From Desulfuromonadales bacterium (lineage in GTDB: Bacteria; Desulfobacterota; Desulfuromonadia; Desulfuromonadales; JAHYIW01): a stretch of DNA of 64,000 nt. The notes below the pieces were generated by a model. It made no database searches. It saw only the letters and a program-made list of their open reading frames with translations, and was not told the DNA's origin. The DNA is taken from the NCBI GenBank assembly GCA_029210745.1, contig JARGFI010000002.1, forward strand, positions 1 to 64,000. Direction: 5' to 3'. Both the position numbers and the translations under genes were made by a program. Positions 46,100 through 55,993 of the stretch are shown one piece after another. Position 1 is the first letter of the stretch; each line of letters starts with the position of its first letter.

Positions 46100-46456
46100 A
46101 TGCTTGAAAGTTACCTGCCGATACTCTTTCTGATCCTGGTCGCGATAGGCTTCGGGGTTATCGTCGTTGTTCTTTCGCGACTGATTGGGCAGAAGAAGCC
46201 GACCGCCATCAAGCTGGCTCCGTACGAGTGCGGGATGCCACCGGTCGGAAGCGCGCGCGCGCGGTTTTCCATCAAGTTTTACATCATCGCCATGCTCTTC
46301 ATTCTCTTCGATATTGAGGCGGTCTTTCTCTACCCCTGGGCGGTCATGTTCAAGCGGTTGGGTCTCTTCGGTTTCATAGAGATGGGCGTCTTCATCGCGA
46401 TTTTGCTGGTCGGTTATATTTACGTCTGGAAAAAAGGAGCACTGGAATGGGAATAG
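46100..46456 (+). CDS. nuoA: NADH-quinone oxidoreductase subunit A
   Basis: A 118-aa, three-helix membrane subunit of complex [21 protein letters not shown] (the quinone-cavity loop with its conserved Cys) and [14 protein letters not shown] are diagnostic. GAGGAG precedes the ATG. It opens the 14-gene operon and overlaps nuoB by 10 nt. Confidence 0.96.
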   Translation: MLESYLPILFLILVAIGFGVIVVVLSRLIGQKKPTAIKLAPYECGMPPVGSARARFSIKFYIIAMLFILFDIEAVFLYPWAVMFKRLGLFGFIEMGVFIAILLVGYIYVWKKGALEWE

Positions 46457-46956
46457 AGGAGACTCTGGGCAACAACGTCATTACGACGTCGCTGGATAAG
46501 CTGGTCAACTGGTCGCGCTCTCGTTCGCTGTGGCCGATGACCTTCGGTCTGGCCTGTTGTGCCATCGAAATGATGGCCACCGGCGCCGCCCGTTTTGACC
46601 TTGACCGTTTTGGTATCCTGTTCCGCGCCTCGCCGCGGCAATCGGACCTGATTGTGATCGCCGGGACAGTGACCAGGAAGATGCTGCCGGTTATTCAGAC
46701 GGTGTACGAGCAGATGCCGGAACCCCGCTACGTTATTGCGATGGGGGCCTGTGCCTGTTCGGGAGGAATTTTCGATACCTATAGTACGGTTCAGGGGGTC
46801 GATGAGGCGTTGCCGGTCGATGTTTATATCCCCGGTTGCCCGCCGCGTCCCGAGGGCTTGCTCTACGGCTTTATGAAGCTGCAGGAGAAGATCATGGCGG
46901 AACAGAATTCGTTCGGCGCGGTGATCGGTATTGGTGACCGGATCGACGGCGTCTAA
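46447..46956 (+). CDS. nuoB: NADH-quinone oxidoreductase subunit B
   Basis: A 169-aa subunit holding terminal cluster N2, which hands electrons to quinone. Cluster ligands are visible in LACCAIEMM (tandem Cys), GACACSGG and PGCPPRPEG. It sits in the connecting module with NuoCD and NuoI. Confidence 0.97.
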   Translation: MGIEETLGNNVITTSLDKLVNWSRSRSLWPMTFGLACCAIEMMATGAARFDLDRFGILFRASPRQSDLIVIAGTVTRKMLPVIQTVYEQMPEPRYVIAMGACACSGGIFDTYSTVQGVDEALPVDVYIPGCPPRPEGLLYGFMKLQEKIMAEQNSFGAVIGIGDRIDGV

Positions 46957-46982
46957 TCAGGAATACGACGGGGTTAATCGAT

Positions 46983-47465
46983 ATGAGTGAACATGTAGCA
47001 GTTGCCAAACTGCAAGGTAAATTCTCCAGCGAAGTGCTGGAGGTCAAAGAGTTTCGTGGTGAGACGACGGTGACCGTCAAGAAAGAGGACATCGTTGCGA
47101 TCTGTTCGTTTCTGAAGAACGAGCTTGGTTACAACCTGTTGACCGATCTTTGTGGCGTCGATTATCTCGGCCGGACACCGCGCTTTCAGGTTGTTTACAA
47201 TATCTACAACATCACCACCAAAGATCGACTGAGAATCAAGACGCCGGTTGAGGAGAGTGACGCAAACATCGACACTGTCAGTGGTGTCTGGAGTACAGCA
47301 AACTGGCTTGAGCGTGAATGCTGGGACCTGATGGGGATTGGTTTTAACAATCACCCCGATCTGCGTCGCATTCTGCTGCCGGATGACTGGGAAGGGCACC
47401 CGTTGCGCAAGGATTATCCGGTGCAGGGGCCCGATCGTGAACCGTATCAGGGCCGGGTTTCGTGA
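46983..47465 (+). CDS. nuoC: NADH-quinone oxidoreductase subunit C
   Basis: A 160-aa 30-kDa-type subunit. ERECWDLMGIGFNNHPDLRR and LPDDWEGHPLRKDYP are the family signature. It is separate from nuoD, as in most delta-group bacteria, and not fused as in E. coli. Confidence 0.96.
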   Translation: MSEHVAVAKLQGKFSSEVLEVKEFRGETTVTVKKEDIVAICSFLKNELGYNLLTDLCGVDYLGRTPRFQVVYNIYNITTKDRLRIKTPVEESDANIDTVSGVWSTANWLERECWDLMGIGFNNHPDLRRILLPDDWEGHPLRKDYPVQGPDREPYQGRVS

Positions 47466-47509
47466 GTTTCGGTTCCGACAATTTTCGTTTCCGATAGAAG
47501 AGGCAGACA

Positions 47510-48688
47510 ATGGCAAACACCGAAACTATGACCATCAACATGGGGCCGCAGCACCCGTCAACGCACGGGGTTCTGCGCCTGATTCTTGAACTCGACGGCG
47601 AGACTGTTGTCAAGGCAGTTCCGCATATCGGCTTCCTTCACCGGGGGATCGAAAAGTTGTCGGAGCATCGCACCTATCACCAGGTGTTGCCCCTGACAGA
47701 CCGTCTCGATTATCTGGCGCCGATGCATAACAATCTGGGTTATGTCCTGGCTGTTGAAAAGTTGCTGGGGATTACCGATCAGATTCCTGAGCGCGCCAAC
47801 GTGGTCCGCGTCATCATGGCCGAACTGACCCGGATCAAGAGTCACCTGGTCTGGCTGGCTTGTCACGCCCTCGACATCGGTGCGATGACAGTGTTCATCT
47901 ATTGCTTCCGCGAGCGGGAGCATATCATGGATATCTATGAGAAGCTCTCCGGGGCGCGGATGACGTCCAACTATTTCCGCGTCGGCGGACTCTCCGCCGA
48001 TCTCCCCGATGGGCTGGAACAGGAAATACGTGATTTCATCGATTCCATGCCGGGACATATCGCCACCTATGAAGGGCTGTTGACCGGGAACCGAATCTGG
48101 CAAAAACGGATTCAGGGCGTCGGAACAATCAGTGCCGAGGATGCTATTGATCTCGGTGTCACCGGACCGTCTTTACGCGGCTCCGGCGTTGACTGGGACC
48201 TGCGCCGCGACAACCCTTACAGCGGTTACGAAGACTACGATTTCAATGTCATTGTGGACGAGGGTTGCGACACATGGGCACGCTACCATGTGCGCCTCAA
48301 AGAGATGTACGAATCGTGCAAGATCATTCTGCAGGGGCTTGACAAGCTGAAACCCGGGCCGATTCTGGCCGATTGTCCGAAGATCTGCCTGCCGCCGAAA
48401 AAAGACGTGGTGAACACCATTGAAGGGCTGATTCACCATTTCAAGATTATCAGTGAGGGGTTTAAGCCGGAAGTCGGTGAAATCTATCAGGGGGTTGAAA
48501 ACCCTAAGGGTGAAGTCGGTTTCTATTTGGTTTCCGACGGCAGCCCCCGCCCCTACCGGATGAAGATTCGCCCGGCCTCATTTATCAATTTGCAGGCGTT
48601 GCCGAAGATGTGTGAAGGATCATTGATCGCTGATGTCGTCGCCGTTATCGGTACGCTCGACATCGTTCTTGGCGAGATTGATCGTTAA
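47510..48688 (+). CDS. nuoD: NADH-quinone oxidoreductase subunit D
   Basis: A 392-aa 49-kDa-type subunit, related to [NiFe] hydrogenase large subunits but without Ni ligands. INMGPQHPSTHGVLR at the N-terminus carries the quinone-site His; YHQVLPLTDRLDYLAP and GASFINLQALP-like ends (RPASFINLQALPKM) are present. It forms the quinone pocket with NuoB. GAAGAGG precedes the ATG. Confidence 0.97.
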   Translation: MANTETMTINMGPQHPSTHGVLRLILELDGETVVKAVPHIGFLHRGIEKLSEHRTYHQVLPLTDRLDYLAPMHNNLGYVLAVEKLLGITDQIPERANVVRVIMAELTRIKSHLVWLACHALDIGAMTVFIYCFREREHIMDIYEKLSGARMTSNYFRVGGLSADLPDGLEQEIRDFIDSMPGHIATYEGLLTGNRIWQKRIQGVGTISAEDAIDLGVTGPSLRGSGVDWDLRRDNPYSGYEDYDFNVIVDEGCDTWARYHVRLKEMYESCKIILQGLDKLKPGPILADCPKICLPPKKDVVNTIEGLIHHFKIISEGFKPEVGEIYQGVENPKGEVGFYLVSDGSPRPYRMKIRPASFINLQALPKMCEGSLIADVVAVIGTLDIVLGEIDR

Positions 48689-48717
48689 CCGCTGACGGGA
48701 TGGAAGAGGTACCTCTC

Positions 48718-49215
48718 ATGACTGAAGCTGCGGAACAAGTAACCGAGCCGGACATTGACCTGACCGGTGCTAATGCGATTCTTGACAAATATGTCGATAT
48801 GCATGGCGCTCTGATGCCGGCATTGCAGGAAATTCAGGAATTTTACGGTTATATCCCCGAGTCCACTGTGCATTTGACCGCTGAGCGGCTGAATGTTTAT
48901 ACCAGTCAGATATACGGGGTGCTCACCTTTTATGCCCAGTTTCATCTGCAGCCGCGTGGCAAGTATATTGTGCGTGTCTGTATGGGGACGGCCTGCCACG
49001 TCAAAGGTGCCGGGCGGATTGCCGACACGATCAAGGATCGTCTCGGTGTGGGGCATGCCGAGACCACCGATGACCTTAAATTTACCGCAGAATATGTCGC
49101 CTGTATCGGCGCCTGCGGCATGGCGCCGGTTATTATGGTGAACGACGGTACGTACGGTTCATTGACGGTTCAGAAGGTGGACGAAGTCATTGAAAAATAC
49201 CAGGCAATGGAATAG
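48718..49215 (+). CDS. nuoE: NADH-quinone oxidoreductase subunit E
   Basis: A 165-aa thioredoxin-like [2Fe-2S] subunit (cluster N1a). Ligands in CMGTACHVKGA and CIGACGMAPVIM. VYGVLTFYAQFHL-type sequence (IYGVLTFYAQFHL) is conserved. I use the ATG at 48718 (GGAAGAGG upstream); a frame from 48700 would add six residues. Confidence 0.95.
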   Translation: MTEAAEQVTEPDIDLTGANAILDKYVDMHGALMPALQEIQEFYGYIPESTVHLTAERLNVYTSQIYGVLTFYAQFHLQPRGKYIVRVCMGTACHVKGAGRIADTIKDRLGVGHAETTDDLKFTAEYVACIGACGMAPVIMVNDGTYGSLTVQKVDEVIEKYQAME

Positions 49216-49261
49216 CCCAACTGTTACGAAGTAACCCAAGACAACTCGGGGATTTGTTCAT

Positions 49262-51043
49262 ATGGCCGAACAAGCTGAAAAAATCAAAGTTCTGATCTGT
49301 CAGGGTACCGGCGGCCTCGCTTCCGGTGCAGCGGCAGTTGCTGATGCTTTTACCGCAGAGTTTGCCAAGCAGGGTGTCGAAGCCAAGGTCGGCAAGCGCT
49401 GTGAAGTGATCGGTACCGGCTGCCGCGGACTGTGTGCCAACGACGTGCTGGTCGATATTGTCATGCCGGGCACGGAGGGTGTGACCTACGATTTTGTGAC
49501 CGCCGAGATGGTGCCGCAAATAGTGGCAGAGCATGTTCTTGAAAACACCCCGGTCGCGAAAAAGGTTGCCGGCCCGTATTATGGCAAATTCCTCGAAAAA
49601 CAACAGCGCATCATCTTCTCGCGCTGCGGGACGATCGATGCAGAAAGTCTTGACGAATTTCTTGAACACCGTGGTTTTACCGGAATCAAAAAAGCCGTGA
49701 CGATGACCCCTGACGAGGTCATTGAAGAAGTTAAGCGGTCCGGTCTGCGCGGTCGAGGGGGGGGCGGGTTCCCCACCGGGGTCAAATGGTCGTTCTGCAA
49801 GGCCTCGCCGGGTGAGGAAAAATATCTGATCTGCAACGCTGATGAAGGCGACCCGGGTGCCTTTATGGATCGCTCGGTTCTGGAAGGCGATCCCTATGGC
49901 CTGATCGAAGGGTTGATGATTGGTGCCTATGCCATTGGCTGCAAGTTTGCCTATGTCTATGTCCGTGCCGAATATCCGTTGGCTATTAAACGACTGCAGA
50001 TGGCGATCGATACCTGTTATGAAAAGGGCTACCTCGGCAAGAATTGCATGGGGCTTGGGTTCGATCTTGATATGCGGATCAAGGCGGGTGCCGGTGCTTT
50101 TGTTTGTGGTGAAGAGACGGCATTGATGGCTTCAATCGAAGGTCATCGCGGCATGTCCCGTCCCCGCCCGCCATTCCCGGCAGTCAGGGGGTTGTGGGGT
50201 AAACCGACGAATATCAATAACGTTGAAACCTTTGCCAATGTGTCCTACATCTTCTATAACGGGGCGGACTGGTACAGCTCGATCGGCACCGAAGGAACCA
50301 AGGGGACCAAAATCTTCGCCCTGACCGGCAAGGTTAAACATACCGGTCTGGTCGAGGTTCCGGCCGGCACGACGATGAAAGAAGTCATCTACGATGTCTG
50401 CGGCGGGATTCTCAATAACCGTAAATTCAAGGCGGTACAGGCGGGCGGCCCTTCGGGGGGTTGTCTGCCGACCGAGGCGCTCGATGCCGAGGTCGATTAC
50501 GACTCCCTGATCAAGGCCGGAGCAATGATGGGTTCTGGCGGGCTGGTCGTCATGGACGAAACCACGTGTATGGTTGATATCGCCCGGTTCTTTCTTAACT
50601 TTACTCGCGTGGAATCTTGCGGCAAGTGTATTCCCTGTCGCATCGGTCTGAAAATCATGCTTGAAATTCTGGAGCGGATCACTCAGGGCAAAGGACGCGA
50701 AGGCGATATTGAACTGCTGCAGGATATGGCGTTCGACATCAAAAAAAGCTCCCTCTGCGGTCTTGGTCAGACCGCACCAAATCCCGTTCTGTCAACGATA
50801 CGTTATTTCCGCAGCGAGTATGAGACGCACATCAGGGAGAAGGAGTGTCCCTCCCATTCGTGCAAACCGTTGCTGCATTTCAAAGTTATCGACGATAAAT
50901 GCAAGAAGTGCGGGGTCTGTCCGAAAGTTTGTCCGGTGGATGCTATTCGGTGGGAAAAAGGCCAGGTCGCATTTATCGATATCGACAAGTGTACGGAGTG
51001 TACATCCTGTTATGACGCCTGTCGTTTCATGGCAATCGAATAA
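49262..51043 (+). CDS. nuoF: NADH-quinone oxidoreductase subunit F, extended (HymB-like) form
   Basis: A 593-aa subunit, much longer than the usual 430-445 aa. Residues 1-115 are an additional thioredoxin-like ferredoxin domain with Cys (KRCEVIGTGCRGLCAND). The FMN/NADH core starts near 130 with GRGGGGFPTGVKW near 160; N3 ligands are in ESCGKCIPCRIG near 452. Residues 540-593 add two 4Fe-4S motifs (CKKCGVCPKVCP, CTECTSCYDACR). The architecture matches subunits of bifurcating hydrogenases and Geobacter-type complex I, suggesting additional electron entry. Confidence 0.95.
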   Translation: MAEQAEKIKVLICQGTGGLASGAAAVADAFTAEFAKQGVEAKVGKRCEVIGTGCRGLCANDVLVDIVMPGTEGVTYDFVTAEMVPQIVAEHVLENTPVAKKVAGPYYGKFLEKQQRIIFSRCGTIDAESLDEFLEHRGFTGIKKAVTMTPDEVIEEVKRSGLRGRGGGGFPTGVKWSFCKASPGEEKYLICNADEGDPGAFMDRSVLEGDPYGLIEGLMIGAYAIGCKFAYVYVRAEYPLAIKRLQMAIDTCYEKGYLGKNCMGLGFDLDMRIKAGAGAFVCGEETALMASIEGHRGMSRPRPPFPAVRGLWGKPTNINNVETFANVSYIFYNGADWYSSIGTEGTKGTKIFALTGKVKHTGLVEVPAGTTMKEVIYDVCGGILNNRKFKAVQAGGPSGGCLPTEALDAEVDYDSLIKAGAMMGSGGLVVMDETTCMVDIARFFLNFTRVESCGKCIPCRIGLKIMLEILERITQGKGREGDIELLQDMAFDIKKSSLCGLGQTAPNPVLSTIRYFRSEYETHIREKECPSHSCKPLLHFKVIDDKCKKCGVCPKVCPVDAIRWEKGQVAFIDIDKCTECTSCYDACRFMAIE

Positions 51044-51080
51044 CTTACCACGCTACGACTGATTGAGATAAGAGGTCACA

Positions 51081-53549
51081 ATGGTCACACTTACGATTGA
51101 TGGCAAGCAGGTTACCGTAGCCAGGACGGCAACGATTTACGATGCCGCCAAAGAAGCTGGCATTAACATCCCGGTGCTCTGCTATGCCAAGAAGCTTTTA
51201 CCCTACGGCGCATGCCGGGTTTGTCTGGTCGAGGTTGAGCAGATGAAGGGTCGCCTGATCCCGTCCTGTACCACCCCCGTGACGGACGGAATGGTCGTGA
51301 CTACCGACTCTGAGGAAATCCGCAAAGTTCGTAAAACTGTCCTTGAGTTCCTGCTGGTCAATCACGTCGTTGAATGTCCGGTTTGTGACAAGGGGGGGGA
51401 ATGCGATTTACAGGATTTGACTTACGAATACGAAGTTGTCGCCAATCGTTTTCAAGGGGAAAAGTTCGACCTGCCCACCGATGAAGTCAATCCGCTGATC
51501 GAGCGTAATATGAACCGCTGTGTTTTATGCGGCAAATGTGTGCGGGTGTGTGACGAGATCGTCGGATACGGTTCTTATTCGTTCATCAATCGTGGTTTCG
51601 AAACAAAGATTGCAACGGCTTTTGACCGTGGTCTCGACTGCGAGTTTTGCGGGCAGTGCGTTTCCATGTGTCCGGTCGGTGCGATCCTGCCGCGACCATT
51701 TAAATTCAAGGCCCGTCCCTGGCAGCTCAAGGAAGTCGATACGGTCTGTGGCTATTGTGGCAACGGCTGTACGGTGACCTTGGGTGTTAAAGCCAACAAG
51801 GTTGAAACCATTCGTTTTAATGACAAGACCGGTGTTAACGATGGCAATCTTTGTATCCGTGGTCGTTTTGGTTATTCCTATGTGAACAGCACGGAGCGAC
51901 TGACGACGCCACTGATTCGTAAAGATGGGCAACTGGTCAAGGCGGGCTGGGACGAAGCGCTGGCTGCTGTCAGTAAGGGATTTAAGGCTGCGGGGAAGAA
52001 TCTGGGAATAATCACCGGCGCACGCTTGACGAATGAAGAATTTTATTTGTTGAAGAAAGTGGCGGCGACTGTCGGTACGACCAATCTCGATCATTCCGGT
52101 GGAGAGTGTTACAAGGGGGTGACCGAAGGGCTTAAGCAGACGCTCGGTGTGACCGCTTCTACGGCGACTTTTCCGCAGGTTGAAAAGGCTGACGCGATTC
52201 TTGCGATTCGCTCCGATTTTTATGAAACCCATCCGGTTTTCGGTATGGTGGTCAATCAGGCGGTCAAACGTAACCATGCCAAACTGTCGATTGTTGCGGA
52301 CAAACGCGGCAAGTTTGGCAAATTGCCGGATGCCAGGTCGCTGGTTACCAAACCCGGACTGGAATTGAATGTACTGAATGGTATTGCCCGGGTGTTGCTG
52401 GACGAGGGGCTGGCAGTGACTGACGGTGTCGCTGGACTGGACGAACTCAAAAAAGCATTGGCCGGGTTTGCCCCTGAGCAGGTTGCGGCGGCGACCGGGG
52501 TGACCGTAGACGCTTTACAGCAAACCGCGCGTGAACTGGCCGCGGCAAAAAACAGTGCGATCCTGCTGGCCTACGGCTTGCCGTACACGGCCTACAGTAA
52601 AGAGCTGGCGACCGCTGCTGCCAATATTGCGATTTTGACAGGAAATGCCGGACGCGAGGGGAGCGGTCTGTACCTTTGCGGCGAAAAAGCCAATAGTCAG
52701 GGCGCGATTGACCTCGCTGTTTTACCGGGCAATCAGGGGCTGGGGGCTCAGGCCATGTTGGCTGCTGCGGCAGCAGGTCAGGTTCGATCCCTCTATATAG
52801 TCAATGAAGATCCGCTGGTTTCCTACCCGGATCAAGGTAAAGTCGAGGCGGCGCTTGCCGGGGCTGAATTTGTGGTCGTCCAGGATCTGTTTCTGACCGA
52901 GACCGCGAAGCAGGCCGATGTGGTTCTCCCCGCAGCGAGTTTTGCCGAGAAGGATGGCACCTTCACCAATGCCGAGCGGCGCTTGCAGCGCCTGCATCCG
53001 GGGATTACCAGTCCTGGTTCGGCAAAGACCGATCAGGCGATTTTTCAGGCACTGTTGGTGAGCCTGGGAGACAAGGTTGTTTACACCGGCACCGAAGCGA
53101 TCTTTGATGCGTTGAAAGCTGGCACGCCCTATGCCGGGATCGGCTACGCCGATATCGGCTTGCAGGGTGCAGTCTGGGGCGGCGATCATTTGACGGTGTC
53201 GAAACAACTCGTACCGGTTGGAGGAGGGGCGACCGTCGATGCCCCGTTCCAGTTGGTCACCGGCAGTGCACTGTATCATAGTGGCACAATGTCAACACAC
53301 GCCTCGGGCCCGAATGCGGTGATCTCTGCCCCGTATGTTGAGTTCGGACGCGAAGATGCCGCGGCATTGCAGCTTGTCGATGGGGACATGGTTCAGGTTA
53401 AGGGCTCCGGCTGTGAACTGCAACTTCAAGCCAGGGTGGATAACCGGTTGCCACAAGGGGTTCTGTTTGCCCCCTATCATTTTGCCAGCGCCGGGCTGAA
53501 TCGCCTCTACAAGGGTGAAGCTTCAGTTGCGGTTGAAATTTCGAAATAA
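51081..53549 (+). CDS. nuoG: NADH-quinone oxidoreductase subunit G
   Basis: An 822-aa subunit. N-terminal [2Fe-2S] (CYAKKLLPYGACRVC), the His-Cys 4Fe-4S motif HVVECPVCDKGGEC near residue 94, two ferredoxin clusters (CVLCGKCVRVCDE, CEFCGQCVSMCP) and a fourth CGYCGNGC...CIRGRFG near 222 before a molybdopterin oxidoreductase-like domain (from about 250). The catalytic Mo ligand position is not preserved in an obvious way, as usual for NuoG, where the domain is structural. Confidence 0.95.
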   Translation: MVTLTIDGKQVTVARTATIYDAAKEAGINIPVLCYAKKLLPYGACRVCLVEVEQMKGRLIPSCTTPVTDGMVVTTDSEEIRKVRKTVLEFLLVNHVVECPVCDKGGECDLQDLTYEYEVVANRFQGEKFDLPTDEVNPLIERNMNRCVLCGKCVRVCDEIVGYGSYSFINRGFETKIATAFDRGLDCEFCGQCVSMCPVGAILPRPFKFKARPWQLKEVDTVCGYCGNGCTVTLGVKANKVETIRFNDKTGVNDGNLCIRGRFGYSYVNSTERLTTPLIRKDGQLVKAGWDEALAAVSKGFKAAGKNLGIITGARLTNEEFYLLKKVAATVGTTNLDHSGGECYKGVTEGLKQTLGVTASTATFPQVEKADAILAIRSDFYETHPVFGMVVNQAVKRNHAKLSIVADKRGKFGKLPDARSLVTKPGLELNVLNGIARVLLDEGLAVTDGVAGLDELKKALAGFAPEQVAAATGVTVDALQQTARELAAAKNSAILLAYGLPYTAYSKELATAAANIAILTGNAGREGSGLYLCGEKANSQGAIDLAVLPGNQGLGAQAMLAAAAAGQVRSLYIVNEDPLVSYPDQGKVEAALAGAEFVVVQDLFLTETAKQADVVLPAASFAEKDGTFTNAERRLQRLHPGITSPGSAKTDQAIFQALLVSLGDKVVYTGTEAIFDALKAGTPYAGIGYADIGLQGAVWGGDHLTVSKQLVPVGGGATVDAPFQLVTGSALYHSGTMSTHASGPNAVISAPYVEFGREDAAALQLVDGDMVQVKGSGCELQLQARVDNRLPQGVLFAPYHFASAGLNRLYKGEASVAVEISK

Positions 53550-53602
53550 GAACAGAAGCTGACGGTCCCGGTTAATTAAATATCCAGGAAAGAGGATTGA
53601 TC

Positions 53603-54634
53603 ATGACGCCAGAAGTTGAGGTATTGAGTCTGTCGAGTCACCCACTGCTGTTCCTTGCAGCGATGCTGGTTAAAATCGGCGTGGTCTTTGGTGTGGTCTT
53701 GTTTATTGTTGCCTACGCCACATGGGTGGAGCGGAAGGTCATCGGTCATATGCAGACACGCCTCGGTCCGATGCGGACTTTCTGGCACGGTCTGTTACAA
53801 CCGATTGCTGACGGGATGAAATTGTTTTTCAAAGAAGACATTGTTCCTTCACAGGCCGACAAGGTTTCTTATATTCTGGCGCCGATGATGATTCTGGTAC
53901 CGTCGTTGATCACCGTTGCAATCATTCCGTTTGGAGCAGATCTGCAAATCGGTAATTATATCATTCCGTTGCAGGTTGCCGAGTTGAATATCGGGGTGCT
54001 CTACATCCTTGCCATGGCCGGCCTCGGGGTTTACGGGACAGTCCTGGCTGGCTGGAGTTCAAACAGCAAGTACTCTTTGATCGGCGGGGTACGGGCATCG
54101 GCGCAGATGGTGTCGTACGAACTGTCTGCCGGCCTGGCGATCGTCGCGGTTTTCATGTTGTCGGAAACACTGAGTACGCGTGGTATCGTCGACGCTCAGT
54201 CGGCATCTGTCCTTCACTGGTATGTTTTCAAGCAACCACTGGCCTTCTGCCTCTTCGTTGTTTGTGGTCTGGCGGAGATCAATCGTACTCCGTTTGATAT
54301 GCCGGAAGCAGAGTCGGAGTTGGTCTCGGGCTTTTGCACAGAGTATTCGTCCATGAAGTATGCACTCTTCTTCATGGCGGAATACGCCAACATGATCGTC
54401 ATCTCCGCGATTGCTGCGACGCTCTTTCTTGGTGGCTGGTCCGGTCCGACCCCTTTTGGCGCGGTTAACCTGCTCGGCAAGGTTTTTGCCTTCATGTTTT
54501 TCTTTATTTGGTTACGCGCAACATTTCCGCGGGTACGTTATGACCAGTTGATGTATCTCGGCTGGAAGATCTTCCTGCCGCTGGCGCTGGCCAATATTGT
54601 TATCACCGGATTCGTGGTGGTGCTGGTCAACTGA
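53603..54634 (+). CDS. nuoH: NADH-quinone oxidoreductase subunit H
   Basis: A 343-aa membrane subunit with about eight helices that links the hydrophilic arm to the proton-pumping arm and lines the quinone tunnel. ERKVIGHMQTRLGPMR, DIVPSQADK and the Glu-rich loop AEINRTPFDMPEAESELVSG are diagnostic. The ATG at 53603 follows GAAAGAGG. Confidence 0.97.
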   Translation: MTPEVEVLSLSSHPLLFLAAMLVKIGVVFGVVLFIVAYATWVERKVIGHMQTRLGPMRTFWHGLLQPIADGMKLFFKEDIVPSQADKVSYILAPMMILVPSLITVAIIPFGADLQIGNYIIPLQVAELNIGVLYILAMAGLGVYGTVLAGWSSNSKYSLIGGVRASAQMVSYELSAGLAIVAVFMLSETLSTRGIVDAQSASVLHWYVFKQPLAFCLFVVCGLAEINRTPFDMPEAESELVSGFCTEYSSMKYALFFMAEYANMIVISAIAATLFLGGWSGPTPFGAVNLLGKVFAFMFFFIWLRATFPRVRYDQLMYLGWKIFLPLALANIVITGFVVVLVN

Positions 54635-54678
54635 ACCGGTAACGATTAACCGATAGACGTCATAAAGAGGATTCGCTC

Positions 54679-55074
54679 ATGTTCAAAGAATTCATTCAAG
54701 GTCTGAGCATTACGTTCAAACATCTGCTGCCGGGACATTCGACTACCGTACAATATCCCGATGAGCGGCTCACGCCCTCACCGCGCTTCCGTGGGTTGCA
54801 TCGTCTGGTGCCGACGCAGGATCGGGAGAAATGTGTTGCTTGCTACCTTTGTCCGACAGTTTGCCCGGCCAAGTGCATCACCGTCGAATCGGCCGAGAAC
54901 GAAAAGGGCGAGAAGTATCCGCAGGTGTATGAGATTGATTTGCTGCGCTGTATTTTCTGTGGCTATTGCGTCGAAGCCTGTCCGGTTGAGGCGCTGGAAA
55001 TGACAGCAGAGTATGAACTTGCCAATTTCCACCGCGAAGATTTCAAGTTCAACAAAAAGCGCCTTCTTAAGTAA
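54679..55074 (+). CDS. nuoI: NADH-quinone oxidoreductase subunit I
   Basis: A 131-aa ferredoxin-like subunit with clusters N6a and N6b: CVACYLCPTVCPAKC and CIFCGYCVEACPVEA. FRGLHRLVPTQDREKC precedes them. It passes electrons to NuoB. Confidence 0.97.
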   Translation: MFKEFIQGLSITFKHLLPGHSTTVQYPDERLTPSPRFRGLHRLVPTQDREKCVACYLCPTVCPAKCITVESAENEKGEKYPQVYEIDLLRCIFCGYCVEACPVEALEMTAEYELANFHREDFKFNKKRLLK

Positions 55075-55094
55075 GCGTATAGGAGTTCATACCC

Positions 55095-55607
55095 ATGGAA
55101 TTACTCGAATTGCTCTTTTTCTATCTGGTTGCCTTCGTGGCGGTCCTGTCCGGGGTGCTTGTCGTCAGTTGCAAGAGTCCGGTCCATAGTGCGCTTGCCC
55201 TGGTCAATACATTTTTTTGCCTGGCGGTCTTTTATGTCATGCTCTCCGCACCATTTATGGCGGCGATTCAGGTCATGGTTTACGCCGGGGCGATTATGGT
55301 GCTGATTCTCTTTGTCATTATGCTCCTGAATCTGGGCGCTGACGCCCACCGCAAGTATACCCATGGCGTGGTCTGGGGAGCGATTTGTGGCATATTGACC
55401 CTGCTTGTCACCGGGTTTTTTGTCAAACGTGGCAGCATCACCGGGATGCAGGGGGACGTTACAACTGAGTTGATTCAGGGGTTTGGTCACACCGAGCTGA
55501 TCGGCAAGGCACTCTTTACCGATTTCCTCCTGCCGTTTGAGATCACCTCAATCTTGCTGCTGGTGGCGATTGTCGGTGCCGTAATACTGGCTAAAAAAGA
55601 AGTGTGA
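55095..55607 (+). CDS. nuoJ: NADH-quinone oxidoreductase subunit J
   Basis: A 170-aa, five-helix membrane subunit. VQVMVYAGAIMVLILFVIML-like core (IQVMVYAGAIMVLILFVIM) is the conserved pi-bulge helix region. AGGAG is 8 nt before the ATG. Confidence 0.95.
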   Translation: MELLELLFFYLVAFVAVLSGVLVVSCKSPVHSALALVNTFFCLAVFYVMLSAPFMAAIQVMVYAGAIMVLILFVIMLLNLGADAHRKYTHGVVWGAICGILTLLVTGFFVKRGSITGMQGDVTTELIQGFGHTELIGKALFTDFLLPFEITSILLLVAIVGAVILAKKEV

Positions 55608-55637
55608 ATAAAAAAGTAAACGGACAGGAGACCGATA

Positions 55638-55940
55638 ATGATTACCGTATACCACTACATGGCTGTGAGCGCAATTCTCTTCTCGTTGGGAACCTTTGGC
55701 GTTCTCACCAGAAAGAATGCCATCGTGATCTTCATGTGTATTGAGCTGATGCTTAACTCGGTGAATCTCACTTTCATTGCGCTGTCGCGCCATCTTGGCA
55801 GCATGGACGGCCAGGTTTTTGTATTTTTTATCATGACGGTTGCCGCCGCTGAAGCGGCTGTTGGTTTGGCGCTGATGATTTCCTTCTATCGTAACCGGGA
55901 ATCGATCGACGTCGATGATATCAACCTGCTCAAATGGTAA
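55638..55940 (+). CDS. nuoK: NADH-quinone oxidoreductase subunit K
   Basis: A 100-aa, three-helix subunit, homologous to MrpC. The two conserved membrane glutamates for proton transfer are in [12 protein letters not shown] and [20 protein letters not shown] precedes the ATG. Confidence 0.97.
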   Translation: MITVYHYMAVSAILFSLGTFGVLTRKNAIVIFMCIELMLNSVNLTFIALSRHLGSMDGQVFVFFIMTVAAAEAAVGLALMISFYRNRESIDVDDINLLKW

Positions 55941-55993
55941 CGGCGATCAGATTGGTCGAGCGGTTTAATTCAATTCGGACAGAGGAGACATAG

